This document shows positions 1-11,301 of a stretch of 64,000 nt of DNA, in pieces. The DNA is from Nemertoderma westbladi. Taxonomy: Eukaryota; Xenacoelomorpha; Nemertodermatida; Nemertodermatidae. Made by a program: the position numbers and the translations under genes. Every line of letters begins with the position of its first letter. The stretch's first letter is position 1. The DNA lies in the NCBI GenBank assembly GCA_032718475.1, contig JAUCBJ010008594.1:1-64000 (forward strand). The letters are read 5' to 3'. The notes under the pieces were generated by a model, which was not told the DNA's origin, ran no database searches, and was given only the letters and a program-made list of their open reading frames with translations.

Positions 1-142
1 CACAATGAACCCGGCGTAGCATTCTTGTGAATGTGCCATCCAGAGATTTGGTGTCCTCAGCAGTTAGAGCCCAGCATGGACTCCCGTAGAGGAGTACTGG
101 AACTACTGCTGCTCTAAATAATCGGACCTTAAGTTTCCGATT
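1..142 (-). repeat. LINE fragment (same family as 37.6-39.9 kb)
   Basis: This stretch matches 37,968-38,106 in the same orientation with only a few substitutions. That region is the 3' part of a non-LTR retrotransposon read on the minus strand, so this is a second, heavily truncated copy cut off by the window edge. Confidence 0.85.
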
Positions 143-254
143 TTAGTTACACAAAGCAGTGTGTTGTGTCCTATTGCAGTTGTTACTCACTGTGGATTGC
201 AAAATGTTTTATAGTTGACCTACAGTAGTTGCATGTATGTAAGGAGCCCTGACT

Positions 255-1427
255 TTTTGTATTTTGATTTGTGCAGCTTCATATTAATGATTTTCAGTAA
301 TTTTGGTGTCATTGGATAGCTAGAAAGTACTAGTTTTTCTGAACAACAAAATTAATCTTAATTTTGAGAAGGAATGTATGCATGTTTTCTAAAAAGGTAC
401 ATATAATATTTATTCCTGAGGATTTCACGTTTTTATTGCCTAATTATTACAATTAATAATTGCAACACGAAAGAGATGTTTCTACAGAAACAGGTTCTGG
501 AATTACCCGTTCGAAATTGTATAGGTGGTGTTGTTGTTAATGTTTTTTTTTATCAATCATGTTTAGTGGTATATAATCAAAAAGTCTTCATAGTTTTGAC
601 CTGTTACAAAAGTGGTTCGCAGAGGCAAACTCTCTTACTTTGCACAATTCCCAGGGGATCGCCGTCCTACAAATAATAGTCAAAAAATCGTTAATTTTAG
701 CTCAGTGAAAACTCTATTTAGAAAACATGGTTCTGGTCGGGTCTCGCTTGACGAAAGTCGGATAAATTAAATCGAGTCTCATTTTATAGATAACCCAGAG
801 ACTTCTCTAAGGCAGGCTGGACTAGGCCTTGGGTTAAGTAAAAGCAACGCACGAGTCATTAAATAACAAATGTAAGCCATAACAAGTTACATATATTACA
901 TAGTTTATGTACAAGTAACGTTCGCAACCCAGTTAACGGTGTGCATTCCATAGCATCATTGTTCCTCAACAAAAAATCACCAGAAAAGGTCTCCTAGCTA
1001 GGTCTCCTGATCTCCCCCTGTATTCTCTTCCTCTGGCAGTATAGGGCTATTTGAAGAATATCGTGTACGCTCACACGTTAACCAGCATTGAACAGCTCAA
1101 ATATGAATTGAAGACGCATTCACTTCACATGCCCTCTCTTCGTTTTTTTGGCTCATAGCTCTATTGAAAGGTCTGCCAAGTTACTCAAAGTCAGACTGTT
1201 TGAGAAGGACATTTTGAGGTCTATTAGAACATTTATTGGTACAGTACAATTACAATGGTTTTTCTTTTTATGTATCAAATTAGTATATTTAAACAATCCA
1301 TGTTGGATGCCATATTTTATATTTTATCACCGTCAATTTACAAAAAATAGTACTTTCTCTAGCTATCCAATGACACCATAATTACTGAAAAATATTAATA
1401 AGAAGCTGAACAAATAAAATTCAAAAT
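255..1427. repeat. Foldback/MITE-like inverted repeat pair
   Basis: The block at about 255-342 reappears as its reverse complement at about 1338-1427 with roughly 85% match by eye; both arms contain the phrase ttggtgtcattggatagcta or its complement. About 1 kb of AT-rich DNA lies between them with no convincing gene. Just right of the right arm is gggacaccctgta, a phrase seen at the ends of many Tc1/mariner-type MITEs, but no matching left terminus is visible. Probably a decayed non-autonomous DNA transposon. Confidence 0.6.
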
Positions 1428-2769
1428 TATCAAATTTCGTGGGACACCCTGTAATTCTTAAAACTTCCTTTCTCATAGGTGAAGTTTCATAATCTTTATG
1501 ATGAGATGGAAACGCTCCAGGCTAGAAGCGCATACAAAGTGGCGCTGTTACACTAGTTAACAAGATATATATTACTTCAAGTGAACAATATTGAAAAACG
1601 TAATAAAGACACCAAACCAACTCAACTAGCAACGGTACAGCACATGGGTAACAACAAAAAATAAGGCAATTTAACATACATCGTCTACAGCATCGCATCG
1701 CATGTATAAAAAACAATATACAATTGATAATTAAATCACAAAATCAACTTAAATGTACAATAATAATATAATATAAACAAACTTTAACGTACGTTATATA
1801 TATACAATGTAAATGTGAATTATGTAGGAAGTGTAAATTATGATAAATTAAAATACATGAATTACATTGCACATATTTTCAGTTTACACACATTGCACAG
1901 AAGGAAGTAGCATTTAGAAAACAATATTGTTATTTATTATACTAAAGGTGTTGAATGTGAGCAAATGGGCCCAATGAATGGGAGGAGGACGCTGTGCATC
2001 TGTATGATATAATATAATATCGTACGTCGTATATGTTCACTTTATACTTAAACTACATAAACTTCCCGCGGTAAATTAATTGCTAACCATGGAGTGTTGG
2101 CTCTTTAGCTCAGCAGGTACATAAAATAGTTTACAGCACAACACATTGAAACCGCGATACAATAAAAATAAACGGATTGTGTAAGACCATTGCGGGTTTG
2201 TATCCATAATGTATCTCTATGAAGATTGTAGGTTTAGCTTTGAATAACGCAAACTCGATGCTCCAGGACTACTACAGTACCGATGAACAAGAAAGTCAAC
2301 AAAGTCGACGAAATAGGTGAGGACCTTAACGCGATAAAGCTGAAAGACTTTAATAGTAAATAAAGTTTATTAATTAAGAATTATTCTTGCATGGCTTATA
2401 AGTTATTTAACTTCTGGTACTTTTCATTAGAGTGCAACACAACAGACAGTTAATAATCCCTCCCGCCTACTAAATAAAATTTGACGATACGGATTACTTG
2501 GTAGCAAACAGCCCTATTGTTGTTGCCTATGGTGATCGCAAATATCAACACCGGTAGCATCGAGCACCGAGGATTCTGCAACGAATTTGTACCATTTGGA
2601 ACATTTCGAAGTTGTGCCGGGCCGTTGGTATTGTCTGTACCGAGGATTTAAAATGATTCCATTCCCAAATCGCATATAATAACTGTAAATTAGTAATACA
2701 TGTTCACTGTTACATCTCGACCACAAAATTAGAAACATAAAGGAGGATTGTTGGTTTGGTTCCGTAGTT
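1428..2769. other. Intergenic, no gene recognised
   Basis: AT-rich DNA with only short open frames lacking recognisable motifs. The part next to 2770 is the 3' flank of the minus-strand RNase gene; a minus-strand AATAAA (tttatt on the plus strand near 2366) could be its polyadenylation signal, but this is weak. Confidence 0.5.
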
Positions 2770-5379
2770 CTAGACGTCCGGGCTGTTCTGTAGGATCGCG
2801 CTCTCTAGATCGGTGGCGAACAGACAACCTCGTTCCGCCAAGCCGTCGAGACCAGCGTGTCTGGGTCCCCCACGCCCCGCCAATGCGTCGAGACCAGCGT
2901 GTCTGGGTCCCCCACGCCCCGCCAATGCGTCGAGACCAGGGTGTCTGGGTCCCCCACGCCCCGCCAATGCGTCGAGACCAGCGTGTCTGGGTCCCCCACG
3001 CCCCGCCAATGCGTCGAGGCCAGTGTGTCTGGGTCCCGGTGGTGCCTGCGAGGCCGACTGCGCTGCACGCTTCTTAGACTCCTTGGGCTGGCCTTTACTG
3101 CTCCCCGGATGCAGCATAGTGAACCGCTGACTCGACTCCTTGGTGGTAACTCGCGATAATCCCTGACCCATCGCCCCGATATTAACCGATTCCTCCACCA
3201 ACCCAGACTGACGACGAACCACCGGGGTATCCCGAACCGGGGTGGGGACCAGACAAACCTCCTCGTGGAAGTAGCTGCACTTACTCCCGTAGGAGCAGCC
3301 GGTACCGCGCGGACACGGAACGCACCGACGAGGAACAGCCGTTCCGTACCGCAGGAACTCGTCCAATGAAGGACCGCGACGCCCCAACGGGTCGTCCGGC
3401 GGCATAAAAAGATCGTCTACGAACACGTACCCGAGAACCCGGGTCTCCGCTATCAGCTTCCACTTGCTGTTCTCGCTCGCCAAGTCCTGGAAATTATCGT
3501 TGGAGACGATAATCCCGTTGAGTTGGTCCGCGAGATTCATTATGTATCGATCGTCGTAGGGATTTATTCGAGTGGATCCAACTCGTCGTGAAGGAGTGAA
3601 CACCATGACTCCCTCCCTCTCGAGTTCGAACAATATGTGCTGTTGTTTTATCCTGTTGAACTGCGAAGGACACTCCTTTCTGGTCTGCGGGAGAACCACC
3701 TTCACTGTGTGGCCTCGTTTATGGAAGTAATCGCAGACGATCTCGATTCCGCGACAGGAGAACAAGTTCTGATTACCATGGGCCATAGCCACGTTGCTAC
3801 CATCGACTATAATACTCTTGAGTTCATATTCAGTGTGCTCGGGGTACTGAGTGCGATAACTACTCGAATAGTCTGGAAGTTGTTTAGAATTGTTAGCAGA
3901 ACGCTTCGAAGGTCTCGGAGACACCGAATAACTATCTCTACTCTTTGTAGTTCTACTAACACTTCGATTGTTACCGTTACTGTATTTGGGTCTGGTTGAA
4001 TCGACTTTAGGGGGCCCGTTATCAGCGTTACCACTCGCTCCTTTATGTTTACGGATTCCATTTGATTCAATTGAATTACCCAACTCCTTCAGAACTTCCG
4101 ATAAATTCACTGTCGGTTTTATCGGATCAGAAACTTTAGTTTTCCCCGAATTATCAGCAAGAGAAAGACGACCGAAACGGAATGGCATCGCAGAGTGTTG
4201 GGGATGCATTGGGCTAGTTTCCGCTGCATTAGAAGCGGCGGTTGGAATGACTGTCACTGCCATATTACCAATGGTTGGAATAGCTGCCACTGCCCCAGTT
4301 GCAGTGGTTGGAGTAGGTGTGATGGACTTTGCAAATAAATTATTTGGCTTTCTGCATTGCCTTCTGGATGGTTTTGTACCGGTACGCGATATTGCAGTAC
4401 TAATACTACTAGACGCGACTACTGCAGTGGCTACTGGCGTCTTATAAACATAATTATCCGTTGTTTCACAACCTTTCAATCCCATAGACTTATCTACAGA
4501 ACCATCCTTCGTTCTAGAACTTAGAGGAGTTTCCATAACATTATTATTTCTAGAACACAGTGTTGGAGTTTTTGCCGACCCATTTAAATGTAACTCTTTG
4601 CCTTCGTTAGGGACACCGACACGAGCAGTGGAACCACTTGGACTGGCACTACCGAATATACAAGCAATGCCTTTAGATTTACGACTAGAAACGGCCTCAA
4701 ATGCAGACGAAACTCCACAAGGCATGGATATATTGCCAGCGGTTGGTGTTCTTATAGAAAAGGGGGTTACTGGTTTGCTTCTCGCCAAACCGCTACCGTT
4801 ATCCTTTAAGGGAGATGGACTTGCTTGCGGATTATATTTATCTTCTGCAACTCTTGTCATAACCTTAGAAGATCCGTTTTCATCGTCAAAAGGTTGTTTT
4901 TGTGGGCAACTTTCAGCATTTGCAGAGATACCGTTAAGGTTTCTTTGAAGAATCTTGTCCTTGATTACAGACACAGCAGCTGTTGCTTTAGTTTCGTTAT
5001 AACTTAGTACAATGAAATCGTTACCAATTCGCTGAACAACACAAGCGGTTATTTTCTCGAATTCCGCAATCTCGTCTAACGTCATTTTGTTACGTGTCTG
5101 CAACACATTTTGAACCGTTAATGAGACTTTAAAATCGCACATTGATAGAACATAATGCTCGCAGTCACGGCAGTTCTCTTTCGAGCCACTCAGACTTACA
5201 CGGAAGGGCTCGGGAGAAGGGTTTCCGTGTTCTTGGGAGTCACATATTTCAACATATACGCTAAATAGTTTTTCTATCTTTTCTTTCCATGTTTTTAACA
5301 TTGTTACACTTGAACGGGGAATTAATAACTGTATAGAAAATGGGAACGGTTGCAACGCCATTGAGTTTATATTAGCCAT
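2770..5379 (-). CDS. NYN-domain ribonuclease with CCCH zinc finger, N4BP1/KHNYN/ZC3H12-like
   Basis: A single 869-codon open frame. Residues about 13-150 look like the KH-like N-terminal region of N4BP1/KHNYN proteins. Residues 150-515 are Ser/Thr/Pro-rich and low complexity. Residues 520-675 form an NYN/PIN-like RNase domain with the expected acidic residues: D526 in IIVDGSNVA, D609/D610 in NPYDDRY and D628 in VSNDNF. A zinc finger follows at C689-C695-C701-H705, with spacing CX5CX5CX3H as in ZC3H12/Regnase proteins. Residues 782-847 are five 14-residue repeats around GPRHAGLDALAGRG. Known relatives are endoribonucleases that degrade mRNA or viral RNA in the cytoplasm; that function is inferred here. 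The start is the first ATG of the frame, and no intron interrupts it. Family identity is strong; placement between N4BP1/KHNYN and ZC3H12 is open because it carries features of both. Confidence 0.85.
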   Translation of the reverse strand: MANINSMALQPFPFSIQLLIPRSSVTMLKTWKEKIEKLFSVYVEICDSQEHGNPSPEPFRVSLSGSKENCRDCEHYVLSMCDFKVSLTVQNVLQTRNKMTLDEIAEFEKITACVVQRIGNDFIVLSYNETKATAAVSVIKDKILQRNLNGISANAESCPQKQPFDDENGSSKVMTRVAEDKYNPQASPSPLKDNGSGLARSKPVTPFSIRTPTAGNISMPCGVSSAFEAVSSRKSKGIACIFGSASPSGSTARVGVPNEGKELHLNGSAKTPTLCSRNNNVMETPLSSRTKDGSVDKSMGLKGCETTDNYVYKTPVATAVVASSSISTAISRTGTKPSRRQCRKPNNLFAKSITPTPTTATGAVAAIPTIGNMAVTVIPTAASNAAETSPMHPQHSAMPFRFGRLSLADNSGKTKVSDPIKPTVNLSEVLKELGNSIESNGIRKHKGASGNADNGPPKVDSTRPKYSNGNNRSVSRTTKSRDSYSVSPRPSKRSANNSKQLPDYSSSYRTQYPEHTEYELKSIIVDGSNVAMAHGNQNLFSCRGIEIVCDYFHKRGHTVKVVLPQTRKECPSQFNRIKQQHILFELEREGVMVFTPSRRVGSTRINPYDDRYIMNLADQLNGIIVSNDNFQDLASENSKWKLIAETRVLGYVFVDDLFMPPDDPLGRRGPSLDEFLRYGTAVPRRCVPCPRGTGCSYGSKCSYFHEEVCLVPTPVRDTPVVRRQSGLVEESVNIGAMGQGLSRVTTKESSQRFTMLHPGSSKGQPKESKKRAAQSASQAPPGPRHTGLDALAGRGGPRHAGLDALAGRGGPRHPGLDALAGRGGPRHAGLDALAGRGGPRHAGLDGLAERGCLFATDLESAILQNSPDV
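2845..3036. repeat. 42-bp coding minisatellite, about 4.5 copies
   Basis: A GC-rich unit beginning gtcgagaccagcgtgtctgg recurs every 42 bp with very few changes. It encodes the 14-residue repeats at the C terminus of the minus-strand RNase. Because the period is a multiple of three, copy-number change would keep the frame. It also creates open shadow frames on the opposite strand, which I do not regard as genes. Confidence 0.9.
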
Positions 5380-5694
5380 AATAATTAACAGATTAACTTC
5401 TACTGTTCTCTGTTCTAGCAGGCGTACCAGTCTGCCAGTAATATTTCAGTATTTGATAAGATGGCCTGTAACAGTGCAGCAGTGTAGGCCTATGCTGATA
5501 CAGTGATATCAGGCAGTCAGGATATGCAATATGGGCTGATGGCAGTCTGGCAGTGGCAGTATGGCATGGCAATAAGCAGATTGAGCCGTAAGGGTATTCT
5601 ATAGGCCATAGCCCATAGGCATACCGGTACCGCTATATCAGTACAGCAGTATATGCAGATATCAGATATAGCAATAGCACTACACGGGTACCAC
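5380..5694. other. 5' flank of the RNase gene
   Basis: Repetitive short phrases (gcagtctggcagt, agatatcagatat) but no gene, array or recognisable promoter element. Confidence 0.4.
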
Positions 5695-6057
5695 GGTACA
5701 TACTAAAAGGTAGAACCATCTATAACGGGCTATAACGATCTATAACGGGCTATAATAACGATCTATAACGGGCTATAAATTCCTATAAACAAGCTATAAC
5801 CACCTATAACGAGCTATAATATGAAAATTTACATTAAAAAAACGCCCATAGGGTGTGTTGGTTATTTTTTTTTCATTTGTTGGTTATATTCGAGATGTTC
5901 TTAGAGTGCGGTGACGAGTCGGGAGAAACCCGGATCGGAGGAGAACGACAAGCAAACCAGTTATCAGCCTTACGTTGATGCGTGAATAAACCATGGGACA
6001 GGGCTGCTGCAGGACTAGAATATGAATTATTACTATCTGAAAGAATACTACAGCACT

Positions 6058-6083
6058 GGGGGGGGGGGGGGGGGGAGGGGGGG
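6058..6083. repeat. Poly-G tract
   Basis: An almost uninterrupted run of G (one A), one of several long G/C homopolymers in the window. Confidence 0.9.
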
Positions 6084-6179
6084 ACTAATAAATATATTTC
6101 AGCCATCGAGTGTTCTTACTGAATTAATTAAATATAACAAACAAAAATTCCCCTCCGATTTCCAAAAATTCGTTAACTG

Positions 6180-6660
6180 GTCCAACAAATGGAACCCATC
6201 CTACTAATTCCATCCAAATTAAAGTTCAATTTATCGGCTTTTACAATAATATTACAAATATACAAATTACAATTAAAACAACAATGTTGGGACGTCACGG
6301 GGAGTTTTCAGTTACATTTTACTATAAGAAATATTCCGGTGTGGAATTCGCTTCCATCAGCAGTTGTGACAGCACCCTCTTTGTGTTGCTTCCGTTCCCG
6401 CCTCAATGATGTCAGTTTGCTGATTCACTGTAAAGGATCCTGGAAAGATTCAATGAATACAATCCACTTTGACTGTCTTGGGAATGCGTTATGGTTATCA
6501 TGATAACGATAATCATATTATAATATTATTATGATCTTTAAATATATATTTAAAACCTATACATACAGTATGTATAAATAGTATTTTATCTTATTTTATA
6601 TGTAGAGTCCTTTAATAAACCTTTTTACTTACAGTGGTGCCTTGAATGGGCACGGCTGAG
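6180..6660 (+). pseudogene. LINE reverse transcriptase 3' remnant
   Basis: The frame near 6320-6410 contains IPVWNSLPSAVV followed by FRSRL, the signature of the extreme C terminus of CR1/L2/Jockey-type reverse transcriptases. The sequence to about 6640 is an AT-rich 3' UTR with an AATAAA. Upstream RT domains are absent, so this is a 5'-truncated insertion inside the foldback element. Confidence 0.65.
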
Positions 6661-6789
6661 TGTTAATATAATATCATGTCTTCTATGTTTTACTTATCTT
6701 GATTGTGCATTTTAATGATATTTAAATTTTAATCTTGTTTTGCTATTATATAACAATTTCAATTTCATTGATCATTCAGTTTCAGCCGC

Positions 6790-7277
6790 ATCGATATCAC
6801 TGAATCCGGAGTCTGTTCCGCCAAGGCTCCGTCGATATCACTGAATCCGGAGTCCGTTCCGCCAAGGATCCGTCGATATCACTGAATCCGGAGTCCGTTC
6901 CGCCAAGGATCCGTCGATATCACTGAATCCGGAGTCCGTTCCGCCAAGGATCCGTCGATATCACTGAATCCGGAGTCCGTTCCACCAAGGATCCGTCGAT
7001 ATCACTGAATCCGGAGTCCGTTCCGCCAAGGATCCGTCGATATCACTGAATCCGGAGTCCGTTCCGCCAAGGATCCGTCGATATCACTGAATCCGGAGTC
7101 CGTTCCGCCAAGGATCCGTCGATATCACTGAATCCGGAGTCCGTTCCGCCAAGGATCCGTCGATATCACTGAATCCGGAGTCCGTTCCGCCAAGGATCCG
7201 TCGATATCACTGAATCCGGAGTCCGTTCCACCAAGGATCCGTCGATATCACTGAATCCGGAGTCCGTTCCGCCAAGT
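6790..7277. repeat. 41-bp tandem array, about 12 copies
   Basis: A unit containing gtcgatatcactgaatccgg and gttccgccaagga repeats every 41 bp. Copies differ by at most one or two bases (for example ccgcc/ccacc), which suggests recent amplification. It lies between the arms of the foldback element. Confidence 0.95.
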
Positions 7278-7797
7278 CCTGCTGTCTGACAAGTCAGATA
7301 GTGGAATGCTGACTAATGAAGTAATGACTGATTTCATGATACCAAAAAGATGAAAAGCAGTATGGACTAAAAAAACCAAATTGCTTAATTAAATTACTGA
7401 CTAGGAAAATAAATCCATGCTAAAATATGTTTTTTTATTGTAAATTTTCATATTATAGCTCGTTATAGGTGGTTATAGCTTGTTTATAGAAAATTATAGC
7501 CCGTTATAGATCGTTATAGCCCGTTATAGATGGTTCTACCTTTTAGTACGTACCGGGTACCACACAGCAGCACAGCTACACACTTATGGCAGTAGGCCTA
7601 CTGAAAATACAAATAGGAATGATATGAAATGTAATGACTGAATGAAGTAGGTAAGGTACTGTAGCACGGCAGATTGGCAGATGGCCCAAGCAGCCAAGGC
7701 CGGTGTAGCAGGAGAATTTGCCCCCCAGTCGAATATGCTCCCCGCCCCCCATCTGATATGTGAAAAGATCTTAGGTTCAGGATATTTATAGGCCTAT

Positions 7798-7868
7798 ATC
7801 AGTATATTGCAAGGATGACTAGGCCCCTATACTGTATAGGGGCCTAGTCATCCTTGCAATATACTGAT
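7798..7868. repeat. Perfect 35-bp palindrome with a 1-nt spacer
   Basis: 7798-7832 is exactly repeated as its reverse complement at 7834-7868 around a single T at 7833. The centre is ggcccctatactgtatagg. Confidence 0.95.
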
Positions 7869-7908
7869 TTTAGATTTTATATAGCTGTATAGGCTATACA
7901 GCATACAT

Positions 7909-8144
7909 ACAATATTGCAATGTTCTAGAGTTAATATACGGAAATAATAACCTGAAGCGAATAAAACTGAATAATCACTGATGCCGTTCCAGAAGCAAAT
8001 TAACCTGTATAATTACCGAGGCCGCAGGCCGAGGTTATTATATTAGGTTAATTTGCTGAAGGATAAGGCAGAAGTGATTATTACAGTTTTATTCGCTGAA
8101 GGTTATTATTTCCGTATATTAACTCTAGAACATTGCAATATTGT
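7909..8144. repeat. Foldback MITE, about 236 bp
   Basis: The left arm begins acaatattgcaatgttctag and the right arm ends with its complement (ctagaacattgcaatattgt). The whole segment folds on itself with a few bulges around gaggccgcaggccgag. It encodes nothing; it is a typical hairpin MITE. Confidence 0.8.
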
Positions 8145-10890
8145 GTTTATTGTTAATTAGAGCATATTGAACGAACAACATGACAGCATACTTTGTATTT
8201 TTAAGGATCGTGTTCTAATACAAACACGCATATATTCAATTTTTTTCAAGCATTAGTAGCATTTAAATCGTAGCATTTAAATCCATTTCCTTGAATTAAT
8301 ATCGTTCCAGAGGTCGTGGGATTCTACCCCTGCAGGCGGGCCAGGATAGTTTTCGTTTTGGCACAAATGCTTTAAAGGTACTAACCAAACCAGGGCGCAT
8401 ATATGCTTTGTTAATTAAATGGTCGTTAAATGAGTACCAGTTATCTCTTTGCCTGTAAGCAGTATAGTTCTGTGGGGTCTATACTGGAAATGAGTCGTGA
8501 GACCTTCTTTTCTATTTTTCGCACTTGTTTCAAGGAGCTCTCCTTGTTTTTTTTTTCGTTTCCGCACTCATTGCCTCTAACATAAGGTAAGGACGACCGA
8601 ATCTGTGCGACTACTGTATATTTTTTTCATTATCTATTTAATAAATTGTTGCAGAAATAACGTTATTTTACTTTCTTCAATACTAGACTCTTTTCACTGA
8701 TAAATAAATAAAGATAAGCCAACTTTACTATGTATATTTATAATAATAATACGATTTGTTGGTATTTTTAAAAACACTAGCTACTGTACCATTTTTATGA
8801 ATACAGTAACTACCATTGAAAACACTAGCTACCATAAAAATTACACATGTACCGAGTCGGAAATATGTTCCAGAACATAAATCAACAGCGAAAAGAGCTA
8901 TACAAAGGCAGAACAATGTTGACACGGGATAAACTAGTACCACCCCACCCCCCCCCCCCCCCCCCCCCCCCCCAGTAAAATTTAATGAAATTAATAAGAT
9001 GGCAAACAACGAAAAGATCTTCAGTTTTTTATGCCGTTAATTTGTTTTTATGCGTTTTAATGATGCTCGCATGGCTTTTGGTGAGGTCAATTGGAATACG
9101 TAAGAGTTATAATTCTTACGAATACTGGAGTAGAATTTATAGTGCCAATCTGTCAATCTTATTGAGATGGTCATTTTGCTTAATGTGAAATATATAGCTA
9201 CAGTACATTATCGAAAGAACCCGTAGCAAGTTTGGTATATTGCTGTACCATAGGATAATACATAAAATTATATGAATATACTGCAACATATATTTTCTAG
9301 AATCCCGTATCAGAGCAATTTCTAAGAAAAGAGTACAATTTTAGGAAAAAATGGTATAATACAACAATTCTAGAACATTTTTTTAAAATTATACGATTAT
9401 AATTTTAGCTAGTTTCCGTAGCAATGTGCGAAAATTAACAATAAACAGCTATATAAAATCTAAAATTATTCCAAAGTTGTTCAAATAAATATACATAGAA
9501 GTTGTAAGAGGGCCCTACACAGTCAGCCAGTTGATGTCTTTTGTACAGCCATAGATACTGGCTGGATTCTGTGGTTTTTAAGTGGAAATCCGCATAGCTT
9601 ATCATTAGAATATTAAAATTTAAACGGGCACTCTCAATAACATTTGGGCACGGAAATATTAGTATCATTAGAACCGGCTTCAAATTCTACATCTTGACGT
9701 GCTGACGTGCTTGTACAATAAATTTAGAGCTTGTATGAACTGATGAATATTAAGTAGTATTGCTGTATTGTAAATAATATAATTAAATCCAAAATCAGGC
9801 CAGATGATATTTACCAGCCATATCGCAGTATCCTGTTCATACCTAACCTCTCTGAGATCAATCAGAGCCGGGTATTACAGTATTACGGTCTGGGAAATTA
9901 GCCCAATAGGGCAACTTATTTATTTACCTATAGGGATGTTTTTATTTATTTCCCTATAGGGAAATTATACAATATCTTGGTTTCTATTTATTTTACTTGA
10001 TTTTTATTTATTTTAGACTTTAAATTTCCTGTTTTACTGTTAATAATAAATGAATAATATTAAGTGCTATGATTCAAAATAAATCGGCTAATATTATTGA
10101 ATATGAAACTATCGCATTTAACTGTTTGAAGTACCTGATTTTAGATTCTTAATGTCTTAGGCTATTTCTAAATTCTAAAAGCAGTAGAAGTACATAAAAT
10201 ACTGGTACATACATAAACATATGTAATTTTAATTTTTACTTGTTTCGTTATCGAGTTGATATTTCATTGATAAATAGGCCTAATGTTCTTGTGTCTTGGT
10301 TAGGATTATACATTAGTGTTCTGGAGTTCCCGGAAGAGACACTGGGCGATTTTTCGATTAATTTCCTATTAATTTTAAATGTTTAATATTGGTTATGAAA
10401 TAAATAAATGAAATCATTGTTTTCGTTGTCGTTAGAAAACCTATACCGTTGTTGAAACTGTTCATTTCCATAAATAGAATAACCCATTGGTACACACACT
10501 ACCTAAACTACAAACATTTACTTTTAATCATAGATTGTTTATTTCTATCACAAACATCCTCTCAGCCCCTCCTGCTTTGGTTACAATATTATTCCTTCAT
10601 CCTTTATGGCAATTCCTTTGCACACACTTGGAAGATTAACCAATGTGATGCTCTTTACTTGCTCATAAAAACAGAAACAGAGGTAAAACTTTAATTCATA
10701 AATCGAGGTAAAGTCATCTGCATTTAATGATACCAAAACATGACAGCAATTCCAAATCCGCCCTGCCCCATGGTACTTACTGAGGGTTTACCAGTAATAA
10801 TGATGTAATACTAGTAGTGTACGGTATTTCAAAATTAGAAATTTTTCTTTCCAAAATCAAAATTAAAAAATTAGAAATTTTTCCTTTCCA
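8145..10890. other. Intergenic, no gene recognised
   Basis: AT-rich DNA with a poly-C tract at about 8949-8972. A stretch near 8770-8860 carries aaaacactagctaccata, a phrase shared with the interior of the foldback at 22.5-23.6 kb, so it is probably a scrap of that repeat. No ORF has family motifs. Confidence 0.5.
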
Positions 10891-10892
10891 AC

Positions 10893-11027
10893 AAGGCAAT
10901 ATGTGCTTGCTGAAACGGGCAAGGTAATAAATATGTACTTGCCAATACGGGCAAGGTAGATATTTGTACTTGCCAATACGGGCAAGGTAGATATATGTAC
11001 TTGCCAAAAGGGCCAAGGTATAGTGGT
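10893..11027. repeat. 31-bp minisatellite, about 4 copies
   Basis: Units around tgtacttgccaatacgggca recur every 31 bp with increasing divergence at both edges. Confidence 0.85.
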
Positions 11028-11301
11028 ATACATACATATACAGTACTGAGACATGAGATACGCAACATAAATTTGGCATCGTCTGACCATAGATACAGTA
11101 TGTCGCATATGTACATTATTTCCAGATTACCACTGAAATAAAACGTGCAAAATAAAGTAACTAGAAAAGATAGAACAACAATTAAACATAAAAAAAACGC
11201 TATTTGAAAATTTAACACAATAAAATGTTTTTTGGGATTTGAAAAATGAAACTAATACAGGTGTAATAGGTACTGTATAGCTAAATCACGTACACTACTG
11301 T

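Larger units (their letters stand above)
5695..7554. mobile_element. Foldback DNA transposon with about 140-bp inverted ends and 9-bp target duplication
   Basis: The left end starts ggtacatactaaaagg and continues with repeated ctataacgggctataacgatc units to about 5845. The right end, about 7425-7554, is its reverse complement, closing with ccttttagtacgtacc. Both sides are flanked by GGGTACCAC (5686-5694 and 7555-7563), a 9-bp target duplication as made by Mutator-like transposases. No transposase is present. The interior holds a poly-G tract, a LINE 3' fragment and a 41-bp array. Confidence 0.8.

Noticed and set aside
2748-3159. Plus-strand and alternative minus-strand frames over the 42-bp minisatellite
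   Set aside because: Shadows of the RNase gene repeats; the minus 869-codon frame has clear domains and explains the region.
5690-5860. The ctataacgggctata repeats as a possible CRISPR-like array
   Set aside because: They are the terminal inverted repeat of a foldback element, mirrored at 7.43-7.55 kb, and the setting is eukaryotic.
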